The notes: generated by a model not told the origin, from the letters alone. A DNA stretch of 64,000 nucleotides from Pseudoflavonifractor sp. An85 (GCF_002161235.1 NZ_NFHE01000007.1:1-64000); one strand, 5' to 3'. Counted from the stretch's first letter, positions 1-9,156 are shown. A program made the numbers and translations.

Positions 1-55
1 AATCTCGTATAATCTTGATCTTTTCTTCTACACCTAACTTTTGCTTCCTTGGCAT
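1..55 (-). CDS. Partial transposase-like ORF, N-terminus only
   Basis: Only the first 18 codons lie inside the window; they read MPRKQKLGVEEKIKIIRD. A basic start followed by an EEKIKII-type helix resembles the N-terminal helix-turn-helix of IS3-family OrfA proteins. A strong ribosome binding site (GGAGGGAG, 63-70) sits 7 nt before the ATG at 55. The ORF continues past position 1, so the family call rests on very few residues and could be wrong. Confidence 0.45.
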   Translation of the reverse strand, partial: MPRKQKLGVEEKIKIIRD

Positions 56-59
56 GACA

Positions 60-115
60 ATGCTCCCTCCATGATTGACAGTGTTTTATTTCACTGTCTC
101 TCATAGAGGGAGCAT
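60..115 (-). repeat. Inverted repeat covering the transposase ribosome binding site
   Basis: Two 24-nt arms (60-83 and 92-115) are complementary except at 3 positions and flank an 8-nt T-rich loop. Read in the direction of the transposase-like ORF, the 3' arm contains its Shine-Dalgarno sequence, so the folded RNA would hide the ribosome binding site. Such structures are known in insertion sequences, where they block expression from read-through transcripts. Confidence 0.6.
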
Positions 116-146
116 ATCAGATATCGTGTCCGCCCCTTTTCCCACA

Positions 147-1028
147 TTACGGATGATATTTTTTCCAATAGAACACCAGCGACATGATCCCCGGTATGCC
201 GATGTACAGCAACACGGCGCCAGCAGATGCCTTTCCAATGCTCTCAACGTCCGGAAATGTCCAGACCGCCGCCAAATATAGCAGCGTAATGGGCAACGCA
301 ATCACACCGATGATTTTATGGGCCAGATTCCACGTCTCCTCATCGCTCACTGTCCAGGGCAGACGCAGCCCAGTATGCTTCTGATAGGGCAACCGGGGCG
401 ATAGCGCACCAAAAAAGAGCAGCAAACAGGCCACAATACCCACTGCCAGCCAGCTCTCCTGTCGCTCGGTCAGCGTGAATACCCCCGCCTGTATGAAACC
501 GCAACTCACCACCAACACCACCAAAAGAGCAGCGTCGAAAATGGTCACCACTTTCAATGCCTTCATCTGGGAGGCGGAAACAGTACTTTGCGAAAACAAA
601 GAAAGATTCCGGTATAAAATCAGCAACGCTACACCCATGCAAACGCCCACCAAGAGCAACGACACCACAGCATTGCGTACCAGAATCATGACCATTAGGG
701 CAGCAAAGGATGCAGCCAGGATTTGGCCCCTCTTTTTCCCCGCCAGTTCATTTTTTTGCAGCTGTTGGTTGCGCTGGGCCAACTCTTCATTGACACGGGC
801 CAGTTCCTCCGCCAAATCCACATACTCCTCCTCCGGTGCAATGTCCAGCAAGGTACTTACCGGCACACCCAGCACCTTGGAAATCCCAATGAGAACCTCA
901 GCGTCCGGTACTGAGACATTGTTTTCCCATTTAGATAAGGTCTGACGGACCACGTGGAGCATGGAAGCCAGTTGTTCTTGGGTGTACCCCTTCTCTTTCC
1001 GGTATTTTTTGATGTTATCGCCTAACAT
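147..1028 (-). CDS. XRE-family HTH regulator with C-terminal membrane domain
   Basis: A 293-residue protein. Residues 1-60 form a Cro/CI helix-turn-helix (YRKEKGYTQEQLASML, then a QTLSKWENN recognition helix). A charged, Gln-rich coiled stretch follows (about 75-100), then about six hydrophobic segments reaching the C-terminus. I start it at ATG 1028 rather than an upstream in-frame start because GGAAGGTGAT lies just ahead and the HTH begins right there. The topology suggests a membrane-anchored transcription factor; neither its ligand nor its target can be read from the sequence. It stands alone, with its own promoter at 1053-1081. Confidence 0.85.
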   Translation of the reverse strand: MLGDNIKKYRKEKGYTQEQLASMLHVVRQTLSKWENNVSVPDAEVLIGISKVLGVPVSTLLDIAPEEEYVDLAEELARVNEELAQRNQQLQKNELAGKKRGQILAASFAALMVMILVRNAVVSLLLVGVCMGVALLILYRNLSLFSQSTVSASQMKALKVVTIFDAALLVVLVVSCGFIQAGVFTLTERQESWLAVGIVACLLLFFGALSPRLPYQKHTGLRLPWTVSDEETWNLAHKIIGVIALPITLLYLAAVWTFPDVESIGKASAGAVLLYIGIPGIMSLVFYWKKYHP

Positions 1029-1052
1029 AGCAGCATCACCTTCCTTGCCCAA

Positions 1053-1081
1053 ATTGTAGAAAATCCAACCCAACAAGTAAA
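1053..1081 (-). promoter_or_regulatory. Sigma-A-type promoter of the membrane HTH regulator
   Basis: On the minus strand, TTTACT and TACAAT are separated by 17 nt and lie about 25 nt upstream of the ATG at 1028. Confidence 0.5.
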
Positions 1082-1121
1082 GCAACGGCTTTTAACATGG
1101 GGGATTTGGCGGCATGAAGAA

Positions 1122-1146
1122 GAAAGGCACGCCTTTTTGCGTGCCC
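1122..1146 (-). terminator. Terminator after the Gfo/Idh/MocA gene
   Basis: The arms GGCACGC (1126-1132) and GCGTGCC (1139-1145) form a hairpin which on the minus strand is followed by TTTCTTC. It lies 19 nt past the stop codon of the oxidoreductase gene. Confidence 0.6.
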
Positions 1147-1164
1147 TTCCTCTTTCCTTGTATG

Positions 1165-2439
1165 TTAATCCCGGTGCAGCACCACAGTTTTTCCACCATG
1201 GGTTCTGGACTCCTCTGCGGCCAAAGCCATCAAGTGGCTATCCACCGAAGCAGCAATATCCGTCAAGGCCTCCCCCGTCTGGCCGGAGAACAGTGCAAAG
1301 GCTGCCTGCATCAGGCCACCATCTCCGCCACCGTGGCCACCGTTTGCTTTCACGCTGCGGCAGTCGATGTGTTCCACCGGCTTGCCAAAGGGACGATACA
1401 CGATCTCGCGGCGGAGCATGTCCGCCTCGATCTCGCCCAAAGTGCCCATTAGGCGGATGGTGCGGCGATTTTCCCGAGTAAAGGCCGTCATAGTAAAGGT
1501 AGCTGTGACGTCGTTTTCAAACTCCATGGCCACCACCTGGTGATCCACCACATCGTTGTCACAGTGGTAGACACACCGGCCGTAGGGGCCTGTTTTCAAC
1601 GCCTGGTAAATCCCCTCTTCCGTGGCGGTACCGTTGCACAGAACCGTCACCGGCCAATCGTGGGCATCCTTGCGAAAACCTGTGGTCTCGTGGTCCAGGT
1701 AAATGTACTCTGCGTCATAGGGACAGTTATCTTTATGGGGGCATCCATCCAAGCAGCGCAAAGGGGCTCCCTTCGGGGCGTTTTCCGGCTTAAATTCACT
1801 CAAATGTCCAAAGCTGGACAAGGCACGACAAGGAGCGTCGGCCAGCCAGCGCAAAATGTCCATGTCATGGCAGCTCTTGGCCAAAATCATGGGGCTGGTC
1901 TCCTCGCTGCTGCGCCAATTTCCACGCACAAAGCTGTGGGCCTGGTGCCAATAAGCCACATGCTCCACCGCATCGATGGTCTGGAGCTTTCCGATGGCCC
2001 CGTCGGTGAGCATCTGCTTCAAGGTGCTGTAAAAGGGCGTATACCGCAGCACATGGCACACCACCACATGGCGTCCGGTTTCCACCGCCTTGTCCCGCAG
2101 GGCAATGCACTCATCCCAGTTGGGTGAAATGGGCTTTTCCAAGATCAGGTCGTATCCCAACTCCAGCGCCTGCAACGCCTGGGGTACGTGGTCCCGGTCT
2201 TGGGTGGAAATAATCAAGACATCGGCCAGCTTGCCAGCCTGGAACAGTTTCTCTGCACTGTCAAACACCCGCTCGGGTGCCACCCCAAAGGTTTCCACCG
2301 CCGCCTGTCGCCGCTCAGGCAGCAAATCCGCCACGGCAACCAACTTCATTTGATCCGGACAAGTCTGCGCATAGGCGGAATAGGCCTCCATCCCTCGGTT
2401 GCCAAATCCGCACACTGCAAATGTCATGGGTTGTTTCAT
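1165..2439 (-). CDS. Gfo/Idh/MocA-family NAD(P)-dependent oxidoreductase
   Basis: A 424-residue protein. The N-terminus MTFAVCGFGNRGMEAY is a Rossmann GxGxxG dinucleotide-binding motif. EKPIS near residue 95 is the family's conserved EKP motif, and the central and C-terminal part is the substrate-binding alpha/beta domain. A Cys cluster (CLDGCPHKDNCPYDAEY) suggests a bound metal, as in a subgroup of the family. The substrate, probably a sugar or inositol derivative, cannot be told from sequence. ATG 2439 is chosen because AAGGGGGAT lies 6 nt upstream. The gene is monocistronic, between its own promoter and terminator. Confidence 0.88.
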   Translation of the reverse strand: MKQPMTFAVCGFGNRGMEAYSAYAQTCPDQMKLVAVADLLPERRQAAVETFGVAPERVFDSAEKLFQAGKLADVLIISTQDRDHVPQALQALELGYDLILEKPISPNWDECIALRDKAVETGRHVVVCHVLRYTPFYSTLKQMLTDGAIGKLQTIDAVEHVAYWHQAHSFVRGNWRSSEETSPMILAKSCHDMDILRWLADAPCRALSSFGHLSEFKPENAPKGAPLRCLDGCPHKDNCPYDAEYIYLDHETTGFRKDAHDWPVTVLCNGTATEEGIYQALKTGPYGRCVYHCDNDVVDHQVVAMEFENDVTATFTMTAFTRENRRTIRLMGTLGEIEADMLRREIVYRPFGKPVEHIDCRSVKANGGHGGGDGGLMQAAFALFSGQTGEALTDIAASVDSHLMALAAEESRTHGGKTVVLHRD

Positions 2440-2489
2440 GTATATCCCCCTTGCGCTGATGGTATCCATACCAAGATTTTCATCCATAC

Positions 2490-2518
2490 AGTTTAGCACG
2501 CTACCGTCCGTGGGTCAA
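2490..2518 (-). promoter_or_regulatory. Sigma-A-type promoter of the Gfo/Idh/MocA gene
   Basis: On the minus strand, TTGACC, a 17-nt spacer and TAAACT lie about 50 nt upstream of the ATG at 2439. Confidence 0.6.
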
Positions 2519-2535
2519 TACGACGGTCCGCACAT

Positions 2536-2569
2536 AAAAACTCCCCGGTTGCAACGCAACCGGGGAGTT
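2536..2569 (-). terminator. Terminator of the bcd-etfBA operon
   Basis: A perfect 14-bp stem (AACTCCCCGGTTGC with its complement, 3-nt loop) is followed on the minus strand by TTTTTATG. It starts 7 nt beyond the etfA stop codon. Confidence 0.9.
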
Positions 2570-2576
2570 CGCAAAA

Positions 2577-3671
2577 TCACTTGTTGGTCAGCACGTCGAT
2601 CATTTCAGGCACAACCTGGAACAGGTCGCCGCAGATGCCGTAGTCGGCCACCTCAAAAATGGGGGCAGAGCTGTTGGAGTTGACGGCGATGATGCACTCG
2701 GAGTCCTCCATGCCAGCCTTGTGCTGGATGGCACCGGAGATACCCAGAGCAATGTACAGACTAGGACGCACGGTCTTGCCGGTCTGTCCCACCTGCTGGT
2801 CGGCTCCCACCCAGCCAGCGTCCACAGCGGCACGGGAAGCGCCAACCACACCGCCCAGGGCATCGGCCATCTTCTGAGCCAGATCCAGGCCCACCTGGGG
2901 GTCCTTGCTGATGCCGTAGCCCACGGCCACGATCACCTCAGCGCCGATGAGGTCCACAGTGTCCTTGGCCTCCTTGACCACTTCCAGTACCTTGGTGCGC
3001 AGATCGCTGTCGCACAGAGACACGGGATACAGCTCGGTCTTGCAAGCATCGGCCTTGGCCTGGTCAAACTCAGCGCACTTCATCACGCCGGGACGCACGG
3101 TGGACATCTGGGGACGGAAGCGGGGGCAGATGATGGTGGCCATCAGGTGGCCGCAAAAGGCGGGACGGGTCATCTTCAGGCCCTTGTCCTCCATGTCCCA
3201 CTTCATGCCGTCCACGTCCAAGGTGGAGGTGGACTTGAGGAACTCCTTGTACTTAGCGGTATCCACCACCAGGCTGGTGCAGTCGGCAGTCAGGCCGGTG
3301 TGCAGACGGGCGGCACAGCGGGGACCCAGGTCACGGCCAATGTTGGTGGCGCCGATGAGGAAGATCTCGGGCTTCTTGTCCATGACGATGTCACAGATGA
3401 CCTTGGTGTAGGCATCGGTGGTGTAATCCTTCAAAGCGGGGTCCTGGCAGACGTACACGCGGTCGGCACCGTAGCCGCCCAGCTGGGGCACCAGGCCCTC
3501 CACGTTGTCGCCCAGCAGCACGCCGCACAGCTCCACGCCCAGATCGTCGGCCAGCTTGCGGCCCTCAGAGAGCAGCTCAAAGTCGGTGGGCATCAGCTCG
3601 CCACCGCGCTGCTCACAGAACACCCACACACCATGGAAGGCGCTGGGATCGGTATTGACAAAAGTAGACAT
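2577..3671 (-). CDS. etfA: Electron transfer flavoprotein alpha subunit
   Basis: A 364-residue protein, the FAD-carrying subunit of the electron transfer flavoprotein that docks with acyl-CoA dehydrogenase. The N-terminal half is the ETF domain; the last ~120 residues form the FAD domain, with [43 protein letters not shown] and the closing [20 protein letters not shown], all hallmark EtfA segments. It is the last gene of bcd-etfB-etfA, 17 nt after etfB, with AAGGAAGGAG ahead of the ATG. In clostridial butyrate-type metabolism such complexes couple crotonyl-CoA reduction to ferredoxin reduction by electron bifurcation; that role is inferred from operon context. Confidence 0.96.
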   Translation of the reverse strand: MSTFVNTDPSAFHGVWVFCEQRGGELMPTDFELLSEGRKLADDLGVELCGVLLGDNVEGLVPQLGGYGADRVYVCQDPALKDYTTDAYTKVICDIVMDKKPEIFLIGATNIGRDLGPRCAARLHTGLTADCTSLVVDTAKYKEFLKSTSTLDVDGMKWDMEDKGLKMTRPAFCGHLMATIICPRFRPQMSTVRPGVMKCAEFDQAKADACKTELYPVSLCDSDLRTKVLEVVKEAKDTVDLIGAEVIVAVGYGISKDPQVGLDLAQKMADALGGVVGASRAAVDAGWVGADQQVGQTGKTVRPSLYIALGISGAIQHKAGMEDSECIIAVNSNSSAPIFEVADYGICGDLFQVVPEMIDVLTNK

Positions 3672-3688
3672 AGTTTCGCTCTCCTTCC

Positions 3689-4492
3689 TTAAATGATGTG
3701 CTTCTCTTCCAGGGTGGCAAACAGCTTCTCCACGGTCTCACGGCCGCTGCCCTCCAGCATCACGCCGGCACCCTTGATGGGGGGAGAGAAAGACTTGTAC
3801 ACGTTGGTGGGAGAGCCCTTCAGACCGATGGTGTCCAGCTCGATGAGAGGCTCGTCCTTCAGGGTGTTGAAATCATACACCTGATAGGGCTTCTGATCGC
3901 ACTCCAGGATGCCCTTGACGGTCATGTAGCGGGGCTGGTTGAGCTCCTTGATGCAGGTCACCAAGCAGGGAGTCTGGGTCTGAACGGTCATGTAGCCGTC
4001 CTCCAGCATGCGCTTGGCGGTGACAGTGGTACCCTCCAGCTTCAGGTCAGCCACATAGGAGATCTGGGGGATGTCCAGCTTCTCAGCAATCTGGGGACCC
4101 ACCTGAGCGGTGTCGCCGTCGATGGCCTGACGGCCACAGAAGATGATGTCGTCCTGCTCCAGACCCAGGTGGTGGATAGCACCGGCCAGGATCTGAGAAG
4201 TGGCGAAGGTATCGGAACCGCCGAACTCACGGCCGGAGACCAGGATGGCCTCGTCGCAGCCCATGGCCAGCAGTTCACGCAGCATGGCAGCGGCGGGGGG
4301 AGGACCCATGGACACCAGAACCACCTTGGCGTCGGGATTCTGATCCTTCAGGGCCAGAGCGGCCTCCACAGCGTTCAGGTCATCGGGGTTGGTGATGGCA
4401 GCCATGGAAGCTCGGTCCATGGTGCCGTCGGCCTTCACGGCCACCTTGCCGGAGGTATCCGGCACTTGCTTGACACAGACAATAAACTTCAT
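3689..4492 (-). CDS. etfB: Electron transfer flavoprotein beta subunit
   Basis: A 267-residue protein with the typical EtfB start MKFIVCVKQVPDTSGKVAV and the nucleotide-binding stretch around CDEAILVSGREFGGSDTFATSQ, followed by FCGRQAIDGDTAQVGPQIAE, which is highly conserved in EtfB. It partners with EtfA and, in bifurcating systems, carries the FAD at which NADH is oxidised. It lies between bcd (13-nt gap) and etfA (17-nt gap), each with a GGAGG-type ribosome binding site, which indicates a single transcript. Confidence 0.96.
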   Translation of the reverse strand: MKFIVCVKQVPDTSGKVAVKADGTMDRASMAAITNPDDLNAVEAALALKDQNPDAKVVLVSMGPPPAAAMLRELLAMGCDEAILVSGREFGGSDTFATSQILAGAIHHLGLEQDDIIFCGRQAIDGDTAQVGPQIAEKLDIPQISYVADLKLEGTTVTAKRMLEDGYMTVQTQTPCLVTCIKELNQPRYMTVKGILECDQKPYQVYDFNTLKDEPLIELDTIGLKGSPTNVYKSFSPPIKGAGVMLEGSGRETVEKLFATLEEKHII

Positions 4493-4505
4493 GGGTTTCT
4501 CCTCC

Positions 4506-5648
4506 TTACTTCAACAGGTTGCCGGAAATCACCATCTGCTGCACCTGAGAGGTACCCTCGTAGATGGTGGTGATACGGGCATCGCGGTAGAACCGCTCCA
4601 CCTTGTACTCCTTGATGTAGCCGTAACCGCCGTGGATCTGCACCGCCTTGTAGGCCACACGGTTGCACATCTCACCGGCAAACAGCTTGGACATGGCGCA
4701 CAGCTTGGAAGCCTCGGGGTCACCGGCATCCTTACGTACGGCGGTGGAGTACACCAGCTGACGGGCAGCCTCAATCTCAGTGGCCATGTCGGCGATCATG
4801 AAGCTGATGCCCTGGAAGGAAGCGATGGGCTTGCCAAACTGCTTGCGCTCCTTGGCGTACTTGATGGCCTCATCCAGACAGCCCTGGGCAATGCCCACGG
4901 CTTGAGCAGCCATGCCCAGACGGCCGCCGTCCAGAGTCTTCATGGCGGTGGCGAAGCCCTTGTGCAAGGGGCCCAGCAGGTCGCTCTTGTGCACTCGCAC
5001 GTTCTCCAAAATCAGATCGCTGGTGGGATAGCCCTTAATGCCCATCTTGGCCTCGGGCTTGCCGCAGGACACGCCGGGCAGCTTCATGTCCACGATGAAC
5101 ATGGAAATGCCACGGGAACCACGCTGGGTGGGATCGGTCTTGGCGTACACCACGGCGTAGTCGGCCATGGGAGCGCCGGAAATGAAGGTCTTACGGCCAT
5201 TGAGCACAAAGTAGTCCCCATCGGCCACAGCAGTGGTGAGGGTACCACCGGCATCGGTGCCAGCGCCGGGCTCGGTCAGAGCGAAGACCAGGATCTTCTC
5301 TCCCTTGGCCACAGGCTCGACGTACTTGCGCTTCTGCTCCTCAGTGCCGCAGAACAGCAGAGGGCCAGCGCCCAGAGAGTTGGACGTATTGGCATAGATG
5401 GAGAGCACAGGAGACACCCGTGCAAACTCCTCGATCATCAGGGCATAGGCCAGGGAGTCACCACCCTGTCCGCCGTACTCCACGGGAATCTTGACACCCA
5501 TGAAGCCATACTTGGCCATCAGCTTGTGGATGTCCCAGTCAAACTCCCCCGTCTCTTCCAGGCGATCCAACAGTTCATCCGTGAACTCGGTCTGCGCAAA
5601 CTGCCGATACAGCTTCCGCATCATTTGATGCTTCTCCGAAAGAATCAT
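4506..5648 (-). CDS. bcd: Acyl-CoA dehydrogenase, probably butyryl-CoA dehydrogenase
   Basis: A 380-residue protein, the standard size of short-chain acyl-CoA dehydrogenases. It shows the FAD/substrate motifs [14 protein letters not shown] (about 120-135) and [10 protein letters not shown], and near the C-terminus IYEGTSQVQ, whose Glu is the catalytic base of this family. Next to etfB-etfA this fits a cytoplasmic Bcd/Etf complex reducing crotonyl-CoA to butyryl-CoA. Another acyl-CoA specificity is possible because crt, hbd and thl are not in the window. The ATG at 5648 is preceded by GAGGAGGAAATGCA. A Rex-like palindrome lies about 200 nt upstream. Confidence 0.92.
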   Translation of the reverse strand: MILSEKHQMMRKLYRQFAQTEFTDELLDRLEETGEFDWDIHKLMAKYGFMGVKIPVEYGGQGGDSLAYALMIEEFARVSPVLSIYANTSNSLGAGPLLFCGTEEQKRKYVEPVAKGEKILVFALTEPGAGTDAGGTLTTAVADGDYFVLNGRKTFISGAPMADYAVVYAKTDPTQRGSRGISMFIVDMKLPGVSCGKPEAKMGIKGYPTSDLILENVRVHKSDLLGPLHKGFATAMKTLDGGRLGMAAQAVGIAQGCLDEAIKYAKERKQFGKPIASFQGISFMIADMATEIEAARQLVYSTAVRKDAGDPEASKLCAMSKLFAGEMCNRVAYKAVQIHGGYGYIKEYKVERFYRDARITTIYEGTSQVQQMVISGNLLK

Positions 5649-5851
5649 TGCATTTCCTCCTCAATCATCTTAATCTGCACGGTTACATATGGTTTTTCAT
5701 GATTTGACGCTGGTCATGTTCCGTTGCAATGCACAATATATTAGATAACCTGTCTTACCAGTTTGTACATTGTATATAACGTGTTTTTGTTCTTTATACA
5801 CACGTTAGAATATACATAACAGAATATAAATGTACATAACAACGAATGTGC

Positions 5852-5869
5852 TTGTTAATTGTGTCACAA
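5852..5869. promoter_or_regulatory. Rex-like operator candidate in the bcd upstream region
   Basis: The 18-mer TTGTTAATTGTGTCACAA matches 12 of the 14 defined positions of the Rex palindrome TTGTTAA-N4-TTAACAA: the left half is perfect and the right half has two mismatches. The surrounding 5649-6026 stretch is AT-rich and contains no convincing gene. It must hold the bcd promoter, but no -35/-10 pair stands out clearly. A rex gene is present at 48263-48895. Confidence 0.4.
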
Positions 5870-6026
5870 GGAGGAGAAAATTGCAAGAGCCTTCGCCCAT
5901 GTTTTTGCAAGATTTTTCACTTTCGTATATTATGCAAAATACAAGCTCTAAACCCATGTCATTTTTGATCTTTCTTGTTCATCCTGCACAAGCTGACATA
6001 CACCCTCCCCTACCGATTCATGCCAT

Positions 6027-6064
6027 AAAAAAACCGTTCATCCTCTCCGGATGAACGGTTTTTT
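6027..6064 (-). terminator. Terminator of the HAD-MFS-GDPD operon
   Basis: A 12-bp stem (ACCGTTCATCC with its complement, loop TCTCC) flanked by A6 and T6, so it could work in both directions. It abuts the stop codon of the glycerophosphodiesterase gene. Confidence 0.9.
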
Positions 6065-6065
6065 C

Positions 6066-6881
6066 TCAGGGAATAAATTGTTCAAAGATGGACAGACACC
6101 CATGCTGTTCCACCTGATGCATAGATTCTTCATTGCGGATCGTCCAGCTCACTTCCTGCCCTCGCCACAGCTTGGTAGCCAACCACAGGGAAAGCCTCCC
6201 TCGATCTTTCCAATGGTACGCCACAAAGTCCGGGCAAGTGACCAGGTTGGTCCACACATTGGTCATCACCGCTGCGGCCAACCAGGGCAATCCACTGCGG
6301 TCTTTTAGAAAATTCTGGCTCAGCTGTCCTCGGCAAATCTCCGGACGGTGGCGTTTGAGCCACATCAGGGCCTTGGGATGGAAGGATTCGATGCAGTACT
6401 TGACCTGATACCGATCCAGCATGCCACAGGTGGCCTGGGCCAACTGATCGGCATTGCCCTCCACTTTCAGCTCCACGATCAGCGGGCCTTTCCCTTCAAA
6501 GATAGGAAGCACTTCCTCCAGAAGGGGGATTTTCTCCTCTGTGCCCTCCAGGCGGTATCCCGAAAGCTGCTGAGCCGTCAGCGAAGACGCCTTCACATCC
6601 ACGCCAGCAGTACGCAACAGGGAATCGTCATGAATGACCACCAACTTTCCGTCCGCTGTCAGATGTACATCCAATTCCGCCCCATACCCCTGCTCTGCCG
6701 CCCGACGGAAAGCCGCCAGGGAGTTCTCGGGAATCCCGTTTTTCTTATCATGCAGCCCCCGGTGGGCGTAACGATAACGGCGCAGTTCCTCCCAAGCCGG
6801 GTGCCCGTGGCGGCAGCGCACTGCCACAATCCACAGCAGCACCACAGCCGCCACCACGCCCAATAAAATCCAACCGATCAT
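6066..6881 (-). CDS. Membrane-anchored glycerophosphodiester phosphodiesterase
   Basis: A 271-residue protein. One N-terminal transmembrane helix (about 3-22) is followed by a GDPD TIM-barrel domain. The signature motifs are present: AHRG (about 39-42), PENSLAAF, the metal/catalytic stretch ELDVHLTADGKLVVIHDD, and LIVELK, whose Glu is a metal ligand. The family hydrolyses glycerophosphodiesters to glycerol-3-phosphate and an alcohol. Last gene of an operon with an MFS transporter (3-nt gap) and a HAD phosphatase, which suggests uptake and processing of phosphorylated polyols or lipid head groups; that joint role is inference. Confidence 0.9.
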   Translation of the reverse strand: MIGWILLGVVAAVVLLWIVAVRCRHGHPAWEELRRYRYAHRGLHDKKNGIPENSLAAFRRAAEQGYGAELDVHLTADGKLVVIHDDSLLRTAGVDVKASSLTAQQLSGYRLEGTEEKIPLLEEVLPIFEGKGPLIVELKVEGNADQLAQATCGMLDRYQVKYCIESFHPKALMWLKRHRPEICRGQLSQNFLKDRSGLPWLAAAVMTNVWTNLVTCPDFVAYHWKDRGRLSLWLATKLWRGQEVSWTIRNEESMHQVEQHGCLSIFEQFIP

Positions 6882-6884
6882 CTC

Positions 6885-8216
6885 TTAATCCATCTCCTCA
6901 AAGGCATCCAGGCCCTTCTTGGCCTCTACTTTTGTATCGCCATGGTGTACCCCCAGCATGGTCACAAAGGACAGGGCCACAAACAAGGCCGCATAGGGGA
7001 ACAGCACCCGGTAGTCGATCACTCGCATCAGCGTACCCGCCAAAATTGGGGTGACCACCTGGGCCGCCATGGAAAAGGTGTAATAGTATCCGGTAAATTT
7101 GCCCACATCGCTGCCCCGGCACATCTCCACCACCATGGGCAGGGAGTTAACATTGATGGCCGCCCAGGCAAGGCCCACCAGAGCGAACACCACATACATG
7201 ATGGGCTGAATGGAAGAGTACACAGTGGTGAGTACAAAGCCCATCATAAAGCATGCGGCCAGCAGCACCACGCCGCACAGAATGGTCTTCTTTCGTCCAA
7301 TGCGGCTGGCCACCATACCAATGGGAATGTAGGAGACAATGGCACCCGCTGTGGCCACCAGCAGACAGGTGGACGCGCCACCCAGGCCCTCCCCCATCAC
7401 CTCAGCCACGTACTTGGTAAACCATGTGGTCACACCATTGTAGCCAATGAACCACAGGGCAATGGAGGTAAGCAAAAAGCCCAGGCTGCGCTTGACGGGG
7501 GCAGGCAGCACTTCATGGCCCGCTCCATCGTCCTCGGCCAGGTTCCACTCCGGGTGTTCCCGCTCCAACTCCTGGTTTTTCCGGGCCAACTCCGGCTCTC
7601 GGGTGGTGACAAAGAGCACCACCACCGACACCAGCATGATGAGGGAGACCACCAGGAACAGGGGCTGGTAGTTGATGTGCTCCAGCCCTTCCGTCTTGGA
7701 CGTGGGGTACAGCACCGCCGCCACCGCCAAATACAATACACCGCCCACAGCACCCATCAGATTGATGATGGCGTTGCCCTTGCTGCGCAGAGGCTTGGGG
7801 GTCACGTCTGGCATCAGCGCCACCGCGGGAGAGCGGTAGGTGCCCATGGATACCAGCAGCAGCCCCAAAACGATGACAAAGCTGGCCAGCTCAAACACCG
7901 ACGGAGAAGCCGCATACCCGTTGTCCAACATGGGCAGCAGGTTCATCAAAATCACCGCTCCGGCGGTGCCGCCCAAAATAAAGGGCATCCGTCGCCCCAG
8001 CTTGGTGTTGGTGCGGTCGGACAACGCGCCAAACAGAGGAAGCAAAAACAGAGCCAGAATGTTGTCTGCCGCCATAATAGCGCCAGCCAGGGATTCATTG
8101 AGGTGGAAGGTGCCCGTCAAAATCAGGGTCATCACATTGTCGTACATCTGCCAGAAAGCACAGATGGACAAAAACGCCAATCCCACTAAGATGGTACGCT
8201 TATAATTGAGTTTCAT
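6885..8216 (-). CDS. MFS transporter, SLC45/GPH-like
   Basis: A 443-residue, 12-helix transporter. Between helices 2 and 3 lies GALSDRTNTKLGRRMPFIL, the D-R-x-x-G-R-R-x-P loop typical of the GPH/SLC45-like branch of the major facilitator superfamily (sugar:cation symporters and sucrose carriers). A cytoplasmic loop of about 40 charged residues between helices 6 and 7 (ELARKNQELEREHPEW) is usual for MFS. The start codon overlaps the stop of the upstream HAD gene by 4 nt, so translation is coupled. Substrate unknown. Confidence 0.87.
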   Translation of the reverse strand: MKLNYKRTILVGLAFLSICAFWQMYDNVMTLILTGTFHLNESLAGAIMAADNILALFLLPLFGALSDRTNTKLGRRMPFILGGTAGAVILMNLLPMLDNGYAASPSVFELASFVIVLGLLLVSMGTYRSPAVALMPDVTPKPLRSKGNAIINLMGAVGGVLYLAVAAVLYPTSKTEGLEHINYQPLFLVVSLIMLVSVVVLFVTTREPELARKNQELEREHPEWNLAEDDGAGHEVLPAPVKRSLGFLLTSIALWFIGYNGVTTWFTKYVAEVMGEGLGGASTCLLVATAGAIVSYIPIGMVASRIGRKKTILCGVVLLAACFMMGFVLTTVYSSIQPIMYVVFALVGLAWAAINVNSLPMVVEMCRGSDVGKFTGYYYTFSMAAQVVTPILAGTLMRVIDYRVLFPYAALFVALSFVTMLGVHHGDTKVEAKKGLDAFEEMD

Positions 8217-9019
8217 TCGTCCACTCCTCTCTCCATTTCCCGCAACATCTCTCCAATTCCGTCCATCATCCGGGTGGGCTGCACCGGGCTATCTTCCAGG
8301 TCTGCCCGGGTTCCCTCCCCTGAAAGAACAAACACCGTGTCGATGCCCGCTGCTACTCCGCTGGCAATGTCGGTATACAGCCGGTCACCCACCATCACCG
8401 TCTCCTCCGGTGCGGCTCCCACCCACTCCATGGCCAGACGGGCCATGGCAGGCTGGGGCTTGCCAATCACCTGGGGTCTGCGCCCCGTGGCCCGGAACAG
8501 CATTTCGCACACGCTGCCGCAGTCGGGTACCGAGCCATACCAAGTGGGACACACCCAGTCGGGATTGGTGGCCAAATAGTCCACCCCTCGCCCCAGCAAA
8601 ATACAGGCGTCCTCCAACTTCTGAAAGGTCAGTTCCGTATCAAAAGCTATGAGCAGGCAGTCCACTTCATCCTCCAGATGGTCCGTCACCGGAATGCCCG
8701 CACCACGCAGCTGGGTGCGGAAACTCTCCGTGCCAAAGGCGTAGCACAGATGATAGGGCTCCCGACCTTTCAGCTCCTGAATGAGGGCGGTGGTGGAGGT
8801 GAGAAAATCCTCTTCCTCCGCTTCCACTCCCATCCCCCGCAGCTTGTCCACATAGGCCTGGGTGGAACGGGAGGAGTTGTTGGTCAAAAACAGATACCGT
8901 CCCCCCTGCGCCCGAATTTGACGCAAAAATGGAAGCGTATCCGGAAACAAGGACTGATCCAGATAGATGGTCCCATCCATATCCAGCAAAAACAGTTTTT
9001 TCTCTCTCAAATTTCCCAC
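8213..9019 (-). CDS. HAD superfamily (subclass IIA, NagD-like) phosphatase
   Basis: About 268 residues. The catalytic DxD box is LLDMDGTIY (motif I), LTNNSSRS is motif II, and VGDRLYTDIASGVAAGIDTVFVLSG supplies the motif IV acidic pair. The family dephosphorylates small phosphorylated metabolites, often nucleotides or glycerol phosphates. An ATG at 9025 directly abuts the GGAGG sequence, whereas the GTG at 9019 has proper spacing, so I use 9019. First gene of an operon with the MFS transporter and glycerophosphodiesterase; a TATAAT at 9050-9055 probably belongs to its promoter. Confidence 0.87.
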   Translation of the reverse strand: MGNLREKKLFLLDMDGTIYLDQSLFPDTLPFLRQIRAQGGRYLFLTNNSSRSTQAYVDKLRGMGVEAEEEDFLTSTTALIQELKGREPYHLCYAFGTESFRTQLRGAGIPVTDHLEDEVDCLLIAFDTELTFQKLEDACILLGRGVDYLATNPDWVCPTWYGSVPDCGSVCEMLFRATGRRPQVIGKPQPAMARLAMEWVGAAPEETVMVGDRLYTDIASGVAAGIDTVFVLSGEGTRADLEDSPVQPTRMMDGIGEMLREMERGVDE

Positions 9020-9127
9020 ACACATACCTCCGTCTCCAGTCTCCCCTCCATTATACCGAAGCGGACAAGAAAATCTACCCCTGTGGGGCGGTAGCGAAAA
9101 ATTTTATGGTTTCTTTACCTCTGCCTA

Positions 9128-9156
9128 TTGACAACAATCCTTGTCATTGTTATGAT
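9128..9156 (+). promoter_or_regulatory. Sigma-A promoter of the XRE/DUF3169/ABC operon
   Basis: TTGACA (9128-9133) and TATGAT (9151-9156) with a 17-nt spacer, nearly consensus. One operator palindrome lies across it. Confidence 0.8.

Noticed and set aside
5830-6054. 74-codon plus-strand ORF in the bcd upstream region
   Set aside because: No ribosome binding site, low-complexity translation, and it runs into the terminator at 6027-6064; more likely untranslated regulatory DNA.
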